Below are positions 11,151-21,632 of a stretch of DNA of 64,000 nt, piece by piece; the stretch's first letter is position 1; each line of letters begins with the position of its first letter. Both the position numbers and the translations under genes were made by a program. The stretch is taken from positions 186,001 through 250,000 of the forward strand of contig JBBHKE010002887.1 of assembly GCA_037447655.1 (NCBI GenBank). The letters run 5' to 3'. This stretch comes from Zygnema cylindricum (taxonomy: Eukaryota; Streptophyta; Zygnematophyceae; Zygnematales; Zygnemataceae). The notes under the pieces are model-generated. The model ran no database searches. It had not been told where the DNA came from and saw only the letters and a list, made by a program, of their open reading frames with translations.

Positions 11151-11965
11151 TACAATCGTCACACCCTTAAGTAACAGTTTCGTTGTTACACAAAGGGACA
11201 TCTAAAATCCGTTCCGCCGGCTCCGCGCTAAAAAACAAAGTAAATTCTCTAAGTTTCAAGTACATGGAGACCCACCCTAACTCTCATAACAATAGACACT
11301 GTAGCAAAGCGCAAAATTTCAAAAGTATAGTGGTTCAGCAAAATCTCTTGTGTACTTTTCAAAGAATCCTACATATATTCGAGCTACAGAACACCGCGAA
11401 TCGTAATTAGAGTTATTTACTCTAATTACGATTCGCGGTGTACTGGACATTTCAAGTAAATTGCCGTACAAAATGGAGAGCCCTCAATAATTCTTTAAAC
11501 GGATTTCAATACGTTCGTAACGGAAGAGCACCCTAACCAATAGACCGGCCAGCGGATATTGCATCCGGCAATATTCTGCCAGCTGTTATTTGCTGTCCAG
11601 GTTTGGCCGTCTGACAGCTGTACAAAACTTCCGGCTGCTCTCACTCAGGTCCAAAGGTGACCAGAGTCACTTTGTAAGATTCGACCACCGTTGAGAACAG
11701 CTCCGCGAAATCCCGGGCGATTTTTCACATATTTCTAATTTTCCCGATTTCTGTTCCTTTTTGTCGTTACTGACTACGCGGCGAGTTGAGAATGGAAGAA
11801 TCGACGACCGTGGTCATCCCAAAAAGGGTACATCTAAAACCCTAAAACCGTACCTTTTGTCGGCATCACTAATTGTCCGTACGGGGCAAGCTGCTGCACT
11901 AAACTTCTCGCAGGACAATTCATTTTCACTCTCGTACTTAAAGAGGATCACTCCGAATCATGATA
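11151..11965. other. Intergenic sequence with a perfect hairpin
   Basis: I see no gene here. The stretch holds the perfect inverted repeat at 11391-11441. Otherwise it looks like unique sequence, with several CCGGC/GCCGG-rich and TTTGTACGG-like words of the kind common in the mosaic that follows. Confidence 0.5.
11391..11441. repeat. Perfect 23-bp inverted repeat with 5-nt loop
   Basis: The arms 11391-11413 and 11419-11441 are exact reverse complements (ACACCGCGAATCGTAATTAG... on the left), separated by TATTT. The arm sequence matches the terminal repeats of the CACCGCGAATCG family at 15157, 21633 and 24482. It may therefore be a mini-element consisting of little more than two TIRs. Confidence 0.85.
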
Positions 11966-11973
11966 CAAAATAC

Positions 11974-12822
11974 TAGTCTTGGGTATCGGGTAAATTCATA
12001 TCGCGATAATTTCGATATTCGATATATTGAATATCGATCGAGCAGACTCCTCGATATATCGTACCGAGACCAACATAAATCATCGCGATATATATCGCGA
12101 TATATAGTATTTTTTAAATTTAATATTTTATATTTTAATATAATATGTTATTTTAGCGAAAAAAACAAATTGTCTGATAGGCCACGTACGACGTGATTTT
12201 CGTTCCGTGACTTAAAGGTAGACGCCGCAAAATGTAACTGACAAAAAAGTACAAATTCTGTAATTCATATGATTACTTATTTGGGGTATGGTTACATGAG
12301 GAGGTATCTGTAATAGTACGGACATCAAAATTTATGTATTACAGAGGCCTCGGTTAACATCGCGTATCTTCTGTAAACAGGTTTTTACATACGTGTTTTG
12401 ATTTGAGTGGTCCTTGGAAGTTGACGATCAAATCTCTAAAATCGTCAAAGATTTGAGAACCGACCATTTTCGTATGGAAATCCGTACTTGCGTATTGCGT
12501 ACGTGTACTTCGCAAGTGTACCGCGTCAATGTACCTCAAAGATCTCCTTCACTCTGCTGACTTTCAGGAAAAAACCGTTTTTATTTTCGGCAAAGATTTT
12601 ACGGTCATCTTGTCCGAAGGCTCGTGACTTTGGAGACCCGTGAAAATTTTCATTTTTTTTTTAAATGCCTCGATATATCGACGATACGATATATCGGCAA
12701 TATATCGGCTAAATATCGCGATATTTCGATAATCGATATATCGAGGCGATATATCGATTATCGGGTACCTAAAATTCGGTACATATCGAATATCGGCAAT
12801 TGGTCCTCGATACCCAACACTA
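11974..12822. mobile_element. hAT-like non-autonomous element, TGTTGGGTATCG family
   Basis: The left end TAGTCTTGGGTATCGGG and the inverted right end (TAGTGTTGGGTATCGAGG on the minus strand) form terminal inverted repeats. The flanks CAAAATAC (11966-11973) and CACAATAC (12823-12830) are an 8-bp target duplication with one mismatch. An 8-bp TSD and a start fitting the YARNG rule point to hAT. The subterminal regions are packed with ATATCG/CGATAT palindromes. No transposase frame is present. Confidence 0.8.
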
Positions 12823-12830
12823 CACAATAC

Positions 12831-13489
12831 CATAGATGTCCTATGCGCATAACACGCATGGATTAAACTAACGAGTAATACGTAAAGTGCGTATTAAATG
12901 ATTTCGTAATTTTTAATATTCGTACCTTATTTTGACTTTCAAATTTCAATTTTTTTAATTTTTCAATACCCTAAAAAAATGAAAAGTTCAACGAACTAGC
13001 AGTGAGCTGCGGAATTTACGGCGTCTCCAACGGCAGCTTCCTTCTGAAGACAGGGTGGAGGACAAATAAAAATACGTGCGACGACATAAATTAAGTCGCT
13101 CTCCGGCGAACGAACTAGCGGCGAGCGGCGGAATTTAGGGGGTCTCTAAAAAGTTGAGTGAACTAGCGACAAGAGGCGGAATTTACGACGTCTCTAAAAA
13201 TTTCAGCGATTAGCGGCGAGCGGCGAAGTTTAGGGCTTCTCTAAAAAGTTCAGCTAGCTAGCGGCGAGCGGCACAATTTACGGCGTCTCCAACGGCGGTT
13301 TCCTTCTGAAGACGGAGTGGAGGACAAATAAAAATACGCGCGCGCAAATGAAACAACGTTTTTTTTTTTAATGTCCGTACAACTTTCCTTACAATGTGAA
13401 ACGTACGAAGTTTAGGAAATTTACGAAACAAGCGAATACTACGTAGTTTTCGGAAAGAAATCCAAATCCATACGAATTGGACAACTATG
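12831..13489. mobile_element. TIR element, CATAG(T/A)TGTCC family
   Basis: The left end CATAGATGTCC and the right end GGACAACTATG are inverted repeats. The flanks CACAATAC (12823-12830) and CAAAATAC (13490-13497) are an 8-bp TSD with one mismatch. The interior has about five diverged copies of a roughly 60-bp unit containing CTAGCGGCGAGCGGCGGAAT (about 12990-13290). The ends match the element at 19595-20323. No coding capacity is seen. Confidence 0.75.
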
Positions 13490-13499
13490 CAAAATACCA

Positions 13500-13692
13500 T
13501 TATATATAATTTAATTAATTATGTATGCTAATATGGATATATATATATATATATATATATATCTAAATACATAAATATAAAAAAATAAATAAATATTTAT
13601 ATGTGTATATTAATATATAAATATATATATGTATATATATGTATCTATATGTACATAAATGTATATATACATGTATGTATATATATAGTATG

Positions 13693-13739
<47 letters not shown>

Positions 13740-13768
13740 CACATACGTACATAAATCTATAAACATAT
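13500..13768. repeat. AT/TATA-rich microsatellite tract
   Basis: Alternating AT and TATG/TATA runs dominate, with the longest pure AT runs near 13536-13562 and 13698-13735. It separates two TIR elements and holds nothing coding. Confidence 0.85.
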
Positions 13769-14232
13769 ATTTTAGTTAGTGTTGTGTATCGATAAGGATT
13801 TGCCGATAACTATTATGGGCCTTTTTTTGGGTAGCAGATGATCGATATATTGGTACGATATATCGTTATCGCTGTTATTGCCGATAAATACCCGATATTT
13901 ATCGGTTATTATTGGCGATAAAAACTATATCAATAACTATCGGCGATATTTGTACGGACCGTACAGATAAATGTACGGCCAATACATTCAACTGTACGTG
14001 TTATTCCCCGGACGGACAGCGGACCCCCTTCCCCCCGATTTCGGTAACAAATCACTATCTGTCCTTCATTATTTCTAATTTAAGGGGGTTTTACTTGGGT
14101 ACCCCTTCCAAAATGTCCTTTTGACTGTTATTTTTTTTATAAACAAGACAAAATGAGCCCGTTACACGGGCCAGTTTCGTGTTGTGTGTGTTTATGCTTG
14201 TATACAGTTTTTAACCAACGTAATGGTTTGAG

Positions 14233-14950
14233 CCCTAATTGTCCAATTTGTAGTGATTTGGATTTTTTTCCGATTTTAACGTAGTATTCGCGACTTTTAT
14301 ACTTTTCTTAAAATCCGTTTAGTTTCCGCTGTACGAACATGCACAAAAATGTACGGAGAGCGTAATCATAGAAAATCCTGAAAAAATCTTAAAATGTACA
14401 GAAAATTAACAAAAATGTACAGTAATATACGGAAAGTGTACCATACAAAACCTAATGGTAAAACAATTTTTTGGCAGTCGTACTCAAATATAAAGGAATG
14501 TACGACAGTGTACCCTAAAAACCCTAAAATCGGCCCTTTAATTACCTTAATATGTACGAAAATGTACGACCAGTGTACGTAACTGCACGAAAAGTATAGC
14601 GTAGCTGTATTGAAATATACGAGACTGTACGGAAATGAACCCTTCAAACCCTAAAATATGTAACCTTAACAGGTATGGAAACTACGGACGATGTACTTAC
14701 ATGTATGAAAAGTGTGGAGCAGTTATACTGAAACATACGGAATGCAAGGAAAGGTACTCTAAAGCCCTACAAATCCTATAAATAACCCTTAAAGGTGCAA
14801 AGTGTAGGGACATTGTCAGGAAATGTACAAAAATGTATTGCTACATAGGCAGATACGCATTTTATAACATTTTATTCAATGTTAAATGCGTATCGTGCAT
14901 AGTATTCGCTCGTTTGTTTCGTGCGTATTATACGCACGGGACATCTATGG
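14233..14950. mobile_element. CATAG-family TIR element copy inside X1
   Basis: It is the same 0.7-kb sequence as the plus-oriented copy at 20329-21424 and the inverted copy at 19595-20323. The terminal repeats are worn (left CCCTAATTGTCC, right GGACATCTATGG). Near the right end it carries the palindrome CGTGCGTATTATACGCACG. No target duplication is visible. It also holds the unoccupied version of the site where the hAT MITE sits at 20923. Confidence 0.65.
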
Positions 14951-15156
14951 TCAATCTGCACGCTATGCGTCACTTTTGGCGGACCGCACTTACTTTTAAC
15001 GACGCTTTTTTAGGGGCCGGTACGGGTGGTAGTCTTTGCTGGGGACTGTTGGCAACTTTAGATTGTGTCAGGCGTACGGCTCTATATTGCGACACACGAC
15101 AACGCTACATTGTGCTAGCGGTACGGCGGTCCGTACTGTGACCCACGACAACGCTA

Positions 15157-15707
15157 CATTGTGAATCGTTATTAGTGTCAAAGTCACTAATTTGGGTTTT
15201 TTAAATTTTGATTTTTTTCCTCAAATAGGATTAGATGATTTTAATTTTTCTTTGACGTTAATTAAGGTACCGTATAAAATAGGGTAAAGAACGAAAATAC
15301 AATAAGATCTAAATAGTGTGATGTACGGTCGATGTTTGACCGTACATAAATGTACTTCTCTAAGTGAAAATTTTACAAAAAATGAATGAAATCATATGCT
15401 CACTCATAAGAATGTGCGCTAAAAAAACGGGATTAAAACGGGATTATTATGACACGTAGATTAGCCTGACCTGTACAGATATTTAACTTTCACGACGGCG
15501 TACGGTTTCTAATATTTTGTACAAATACGTATATTAATGTATATAATCGTACGGCGAATATTCCATTTTTGTTGTTCCCAAATTACCATTAAGCCGAAAT
15601 TATAATACACCTTTAAAAAAAAATAAAAAAAAATCTTAATTAGCATCAATTACGGTAAATTTTCTTCAACAATATTTAAACTTTGACATTAATAACGATT
15701 CTCGGTG
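15157..15707. mobile_element. CACCGCGAATCG-family MITE, copy 1
   Basis: The worn left end CATTGTGAATCGTTATTAG and right end AATAACGATTCTCGGTG are inverted repeats flanked by TA on both sides. The interior matches 21633-23117 and 24482-25013, without the 946-bp insertion of the former. A TA duplication would fit Tc1/mariner-type elements. Confidence 0.65.
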
Positions 15708-15709
15708 TA

Positions 15710-16255
15710 CATTGTGCCAGTCCTACAGCGGTTTGTACCGCGACGCACGACAATGCTACATTGTGCCAGCTGTACGGTTGTCTTTACCGCGACACAGGCA
15801 ACGCTACAGTACTGTAGCGGTACGGCGTCTGTACACCGACGGTTGTCAGTGTAACATTACGCCAGCCATACGGCAATCTGTACACCGACGGCTGTCAGCG
15901 TAACAATATGCCCGTATGGCGATTTGCACATCGACGGTTGGCAGTATAACATTACGCCAACCGTACGGCGATTTGCACAGCGACGGTTGGCAATTTTATA
16001 TTACGCCATCGGTACGGCGCTCTATAATGCGACGCTGACAAAAATATATTACGTCAAATCACGCCAGCGGCCGGCAGCGTTGAAAACTGCCAGCCAGCAG
16101 CCGGCAGCGTAGAATTACGCCAGCGGCGGCAGCGTAGCATTACGCCAACCGGCGGGCGGCAACGTGGAATTATGCTAGCGGTACAGCGGCTTGCACAGCG
16201 ACGGGCGGCAACGCTACATCGTGCCAACGGTACGGCCTTCCGTACCTCGGACAGA
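15710..16255. repeat. Degenerate 49-bp tandem repeats, copy 1
   Basis: Successive diverged units contain CGTACGGC..TCTGTACACC, GACGGTTGTCAGCGTAACAT and TACGCCAG. The same array occurs at about 23120-23600 and 25016-25497. Each array is followed by CTATATAAGG, so the array may be a regulatory region of a larger element. Confidence 0.75.
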
Positions 16256-16279
16256 AAAAATCCTTGACAGACACACCGC

Positions 16280-16289
16280 CTATATAAGG
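16280..16289 (+). promoter_or_regulatory. TATA-like box after tandem repeats, copy 1
   Basis: CTATATAAGG follows TTGACAGACACACCGC. The same sequence and spacing recur at 23616 and 25512, so the box belongs to the repeat module. No downstream gene is recognised. Confidence 0.45.
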
Positions 16290-16768
16290 CTTTCCACAAA
16301 GGCGTCTGAAAGACTCTTATTTATATACTGATGGCAGTTAATGGCGGCAGTATGACAGATTTTGCGTCTGCTTTGTTCGTCTGTTCGTCTGGTTTTCAAA
16401 AAAAATTGATTTTACAAATTTACAATGTAATTTATTTTTGTCGTTTCGGTACTATAATTTTAGAACTAAGCTATTATTTTAAATTTGTGAATGTTTATGT
16501 GCCGCGCTATCCGTAATAAATCTCAGTTAAACATCGTATGTAACAAATTCTTACACGCGGCATACCGCGCTATATAAAGTCAATAATATAATACAGTATA
16601 TTATAAAGTACTATTGTATGTACACTATATATTTTTATGTTATCGCCGATATGGAATTTGTTGGTCTCGAACCGATATATCGGTCCCTCTGACCGCTCGA
16701 TAACCGATAACTATGGTATCGGTGTTATCGCAATGAACATTTTACCAATACACAACACTAATTTTAGT

Positions 16769-17367
16769 CCATGCATTGCAAAGATTCTCCTGAAGCCTCT
16801 CCAACAGTCGCTGGGCAGAAAACGACAAATAAAGTACAAACCCTAGCGCCTGGATAGAAATTAGATACGGCCTGAGCCGGCCAATTTTGTCCTACTCGGA
16901 GGTGCAAGCGCAACCACTCATCTTCCTGCAACAATTGTACGAAAATTGTATATGTACGGATACGCCTGGCTACATTTTCTTGTCCTATTCATTGCAAAGA
17001 CTCTCCTGAGGCCTCTCCAACAGTCGCTGTAGCGAAGCATGTGAAGTCAAGTAATCTTCCGTACTTGTATGTACGGTTGGGGTCAGAACAAAGTCAATTC
17101 CAGTCAATGACAATGATTGTTCGAATCTATAGCACCTCCTGCCCATGTGGATCCTTGGAAGATCGGATGCTCGTCGCTGCATGGACTCGCAAGCGCCCTC
17201 TCACTATCGCAGGGCAGCCAAGATTGGCCGAAAAGACGGCAGTGCGAACTTTCACCACCCTCGTAAAGTACGAGCGTACTAAATATTAGGGTAAAGCGGT
17301 ACAATCGTATGGAATATCGAATCGCGACACCTTTTTCCATAGCTGGCCATGGACTACAAATCGTATT
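16769..17367. repeat. Spacer with a 44-bp direct repeat
   Basis: The segment starting CATTGCAAAGATTCTCCTGA (about 16772-16816) recurs with two changes at about 16989-17033. The rest is unassigned, and no gene is supported. It separates element X1 from the second copy of the repeat module, which starts near 17368. Confidence 0.6.
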
Positions 17368-18232
17368 TGTCAAGACAAGGCAAAATGAGCCCGTTACACG
17401 GGAAAGGTTCGTGTTTGTGTGTTTATGCTTGTATAGAGTTTTTAGTAGTGTTGTGTATCGGTAAGGATTTGCCGATAACCGATATGGACCTTTTTTCGGG
17501 TACCCGATAATCGATATATTGGTACGATATATCGCTATGGTGTTATCGCCGATAAATACCAGATATTTATCGGTTTTATCGGCGATAACACCAATATCGA
17601 TAACTATCGGCGATATTTGTACGGACCGTACAGATAAATGTACGGCTAGTACACTCAGCTGTACGTGTCATTCCCCGGACGCGCCCTTCTAACAACCCCT
17701 ATCTACTGAGGTGCCTACCAATCAGATCGCACAGAAAGTACACAGAAAGTACAGTAGCCGCCATGAGATCTGTACGGTTTTGGTACGGATCCTGTAAGAA
17801 CGATGTACCTTTCACATCCGGCGCCATGGCTTTGTCCCTTTCTTCCTTGGGATCCACTAGGGACCTGTCACGTGTCAATGTGTTGGCATTTTGGCATAAG
17901 ATGCCAAAAGAGCCATTTTGGGATGCCGGCGCTCACGCTGGCCGTCTGCTCGCATTTTCTCATTCCAAGTTGTCCGTTCGATTCCTAGGGTCGCAGAATG
18001 TTATTTTGCGTCCGTTGTACTTTTACCGTTCCATGTTCACCAGTTTGTCGATACAATTCCGTAAGTTACCATAAAATTCCTGTTCAGTTAACCGGCCAAC
18101 GCTTATGTGCTGCGCTGTCCATAATAAAGCGCAGTTAAACAGAGACGGAACAGATTCTTATACGTGGCATGCCACGCTATATAAAGTAAATAATATAATA
18201 CAGTATGTTATAAAGTACTATTGTATGCATAC

Positions 18233-19426
18233 TGTTGGAATTCAAGTATTTTCTAGGTCTAGAGATTGCAAAATAAAAAGCAAAATAGTAGATATTGACA
18301 GCCTGCCTCTAACTCCTCCTCAAGTCCCCACACTTGTCGCAGTCACTGAAGACTGAAGGAGGAGTTAGCCATGGCTGCCTGTGCTGTCTAGAGGGAGACA
18401 GACAGTTGTTTTATAGGGGGTTTTCTCTAAAAGATAGTTTTGCCAGGGCCAGGATTTGATCCTGGTACCTACCACTTGTCACACCAGCAATAGCCGGTAG
18501 TCTTATCCAGATAGTCTAAATTGTATTAGATATTACGAGGTATGATATTTATTTAAATAAATACAATAAGAATAATTCATTTAACTAGAACTATATGCAT
18601 ACTGCATAGAAACAGTTGTGGAAAGTACGACGTACGGTACGATTACGAAATAAATACCGCGCGGTTTGTTTGACGTTGGAAAGAATACCGCGCAGGTATT
18701 TATGACGGCCACGATTGAAATCCAAATTTGATCGGACGGCCGCGAAGGATGCCGAGATCGCGGCGTACGATTTTGGCGGTTTGCGATCACCGCCACATTA
18801 AGTGACACGTGGTAACACTTCATTGGATTGCGGCAACTCCGGAGATTACGGGAACAAATCCGGATATGACACGTGTCGACATTTTTGCCATGTCGTACAA
18901 TGGCTGTACATAAAGTACACCGGCACCTGTACTTTTATGTACGATACAGTAATTTGATTGGTGCCGTACTTCAGTAGATAGAGTTTTAGAGAGGGAATAG
19001 GACTTAGATAAATTTTGGGTAGGCAGCTGCCTCTCCCAGAGAGCACCTTGTATAAATGGCAAACTTTGGCCAGCCATAACTATCAATTTACTTGACCATT
19101 TTCAGTGATTCTTTTTGTTGCGGACTCAGGGGAGTCTAGGCTACACAGGGGTGTAGTCGGTCAGAGTTTTTGTCTGCCAGGGTGGCTGTATTTCTAAGGG
19201 AAAGTCAAAGTGGGTGAATGTGTCCAAATCTCATATTCTAACTTTGCATTCTGTGGTGGAACTGAGCACACAGAAAGTGTTATTTCACAGGGGTGAATCT
19301 ATATTGGGGTTGTGACTGTCAAGGGGTCAGTCACTTGGGTTTATATTAACTTGGAGTCGGCACTATCTAGATTAGCTTCTTTTGGATCTGCATACTCTGA
19401 GGGCCAATGGAGGTCTCAGAGTTTCA
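18233..19426. mobile_element. Solo LTR with 5-bp target duplication
   Basis: The 1194-bp insertion starts TGTTGGAATTC and ends GAGTTTCA (TG...CA). It is flanked by CATAC at 18228-18232 and 19427-19431. The uninterrupted sequence exists in X1 around 16613-16640. A TATA-like TATAAATG lies at 19051-19058. No internal retroelement genes are present, so an unequal-recombination remnant is the simplest reading. The LTR is unlike the Copia LTRs of this window. Confidence 0.75.
18297..18526 (-). mobile_element. tRNA-derived SINE-like element, copy 1
   Basis: On the minus strand a tRNA-like head holds a box-A-like TAGACTATCTGG and a box-B-like GGATCAAATCC (18452-18462). A unique body follows, including the core ACAAGTGTGGGGACTT (18322-18337). 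TAGATATT at 18289-18296 and 18527-18534 flanks the unit as an 8-bp direct repeat. The same head and core occur in the same order at 43.5-43.7 kb in unrelated surroundings. The body contains an inverted repeat (18309-18326 with 18351-18368). It lies inside the solo LTR. Confidence 0.65.
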
Positions 19427-19594
19427 CATACTATATTTTTGTTAAGTTATCGCCGATATGGAATTTGTTGGTCTCAGACCGATATATCGGGACCTCTGAC
19501 CGTTCGATAACCGATAACTATCGGTATTGGTGTTATCGCGATAAATTTTTTACCGATACACAACACTTATTTTTAGCCAGTGTAATGGTTTGAG

Positions 19595-20323
19595 CCATAG
19601 TTGTCCCGTGCGCATATTACGCACGAAACGAACGCGCGAATACTACGCACGATACGCATTTAACGATAAAAAAAATGTTATAAAATGCGTACCTGACTAT
19701 GTACACGTACTTTTTTGTACATTTTTGTACTGTCTTCGTACAATTCAGTACTTTTTGGGTTATTAAAGGGGGTTTGAGGAATTTTAGGGTACATTCTCGT
19801 GCAATCTCAGATATTTCTGTTAAACATCCAACTTTTATTTGTACGTATACGTACAGTGTCCGTATATTTTCGTACTTTTGACGGTTATTATTTTGAGATT
19901 TTTAAGGTACATTTTCGTACGTTTCCGTACATTTCAATTATACGGACTTACATCTTTCCTACGTCTACGTACAACGTCCGTATATTTATGTACTTTTAGG
20001 GTTATTGAAGGGGGAATTTCAGGGTGTTTAAGGTACTTCCCGTGCATTTCGTACATTCCGGTAAATTACAAAACAACTGCCTTACATTATCCGTACTCTT
20101 CAATTTTTTATGGTGCACCTTTCGTACAATGTCGTACATTATTGTACGTTTATCGTACCTTTCTGGGTTTTCAAGGATTTTTTAGGGTTAAAGGGACGGT
20201 TTCCGTAAGTTTTAGTACACCGTACAATGAAAACTAAACGAATTTTACGAAAAATATAAAAGTCGCGAATACTACGTAATTTTCGGAAAAAAGTCCAAAT
20301 CCGTACGAATAGGACAACTATGG
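19595..20323. mobile_element. CATAG-family TIR element, inverted copy
   Basis: CCATAGTTGTCC at 19595-19606 and GGACAACTATGG at 20312-20323 are perfect 12-bp inverted repeats. GTTTGAGC flanks both sides if the TIR is counted as 11 bp, an 8-bp duplication. The unoccupied site is seen at 14226-14233. It is 729 bp long and lies head to head with another copy of the same family (20329-21424), which makes a large imperfect inverted repeat. Confidence 0.8.
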
Positions 20324-20328
20324 TTTGA

Positions 20329-21424
20329 GCCCTTATTGTCCAATTCGTACGGATTTGGATTTTTTTTTCTGATTTTAACGTAGTATTCGCGATTTTTATG
20401 CTTTTCTCTTAAAATCCGTTTAGTTTTCGATGTAGATAACATATACGAAAATGTAAGGAGAGCGTAATCATAGAAAAATCCTTAAAAAATCTTTAAGTGT
20501 GCGGAAAATTAACAGAAATATACAGTAATATACGGAAAGTGTACCATACAAAACCTAATGGTACAACCTTTTTTTGGCAGTCGTACTCAAATATAAAGGA
20601 ATGTACGACAATGTATCCTAGAAACCCTAAAATCCCCCCTTTAATTACCCTAATATGTCGGAAAATTTACGACCACTGTAAGTAACTACACGAAAAGTGT
20701 TGCGCAATTGTATTGAAGTATACGGGAATGTACGGAAATGTACCCTACAAACTCTAAAATATATAACCCTAACAGGTACGGAAACTACGGACGATGTACT
20801 TACATGTATGAAAAGTGTGGGGCTGTTATACTCAAATATACGGAATGTAAGGAAATGTACTCTAAAGCCCGAAAAATCCCTTAAATAACCTTTAAAGGTG
20901 TAAAATGTAGAGACATTGTCAGTAATGTTGGGTATCGAGGGCCTGCTGCCAATATTCGATATATATATATCGAATTCCAGGTACCCGATATTCGATGTAT
21001 CGCTTCAATATACCGAGAAGCAAAATATCGCGATATTTTTGCGATATATACATTTTTTTTCCCTCTAATAGCTCGCGAGGGCTCACCAGGAGGAAGGAAT
21101 TTTCCGTACAAAATTTCGTACTGTATTCCATACTATATATGTACGAACAACCACTTCTTACCCAAATATATCACAAAAATTTATGTTGGTCTCGGTACGA
21201 TATATTGCAGACCCTGACCGATCGATATTAGATATATCGAATATCAAAATTATCCCGATACGATTTTACCCGATACCCAACACTAATTGTCATGAAATGT
21301 ACAGAAATGTTCTACTACATTGGCAGGTACGCATTTTATAACATTTTTTTCATCGTTAAATGCGTATCGTGCGTAGTATTCGCTCGTTTGTTTCGTGCGT
21401 ATTATACGCACGGGACATCTATGG
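20329..21424. mobile_element. CATAG-family TIR element, copy interrupted by a MITE
   Basis: It is similar over its length to 14233-14950, but contains the 363-bp hAT MITE at 20923-21285. The right end GGACATCTATGG (21413-21424) and the TATTATACGCACG palindrome are kept. A further right-end portion is duplicated at 24136-24274. Confidence 0.7.
20923..21285. mobile_element. hAT MITE, TGTTGGGTATCG family, 363 bp
   Basis: The ends TAATGTTGGGTATCG and (inverted) TAGTGTTGGGTATCG are terminal repeats. ATTGTCAG (20915-20922) and ATTGTCAT (21286-21293) are the 8-bp TSD. The sequence without the insertion is present at 14812-14830. It is a short relative of the 849-bp element at 11974-12822. Confidence 0.87.
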
Positions 21425-21632
21425 CCAATCTGCACGCTATGCGCCACTTTTGGCGAACCGCGCTTACTTTTAACGACGTTTTTTTAGGGGGCGGTACGGC
21501 TGGTAGTCTGTACTGGGGACTGTTGGCAACTTTAGATTGTGTCGGCCGTACGGCAGTCTGTATTGCGACGCACGGCAACGCTACATTGTGCCAGCAGTAC
21601 GGCGGTCCGTACCGCGACCCATGGCAACGCTA

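Larger units (their letters stand above)
13777..16760. mobile_element. hAT-like element X1, TGTTGTGTATCG family, 3.0 kb
   Basis: It begins TAGTGTTGTGTATCGATAAG and ends in the inverted form (TAGTGTTGTGTATTGGTAA on the minus strand). It is flanked by a perfect 8-bp duplication ATTTTAGT at 13769-13776 and 16761-16768. Both ends are rich in GCCGATAA/TTATCGGC palindromes. The middle (about 14141-16330) is a copy of a repeat module that also occurs outside such ends at 17.4-25.7 kb, so the element either captured it or was invaded by it. No transposase was found. Confidence 0.85.
17446..19568. mobile_element. hAT-like element X2, TGTTGTGTATCG family
   Basis: It starts TAGTGTTGTGTATCGGTAAG and ends with the inverted form, apart from one terminal base. 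The flanks GTTTTTAG (17438-17445) and ATTTTTAG (19569-19576) are an 8-bp TSD with one mismatch. The unoccupied target is visible in the paralogous module at 14207-14214 (GTTTTTAA, same neighbours). Without the solo LTR at 18233-19426 it is about 0.92 kb. It shares its ends, but little of its middle, with X1. Confidence 0.85.

Noticed and set aside
15710-16255. Regular repeats considered as a CRISPR array
   Set aside because: Units are contiguous and diverged, without constant repeats and unique spacers. No cas genes are present and the context is eukaryotic.
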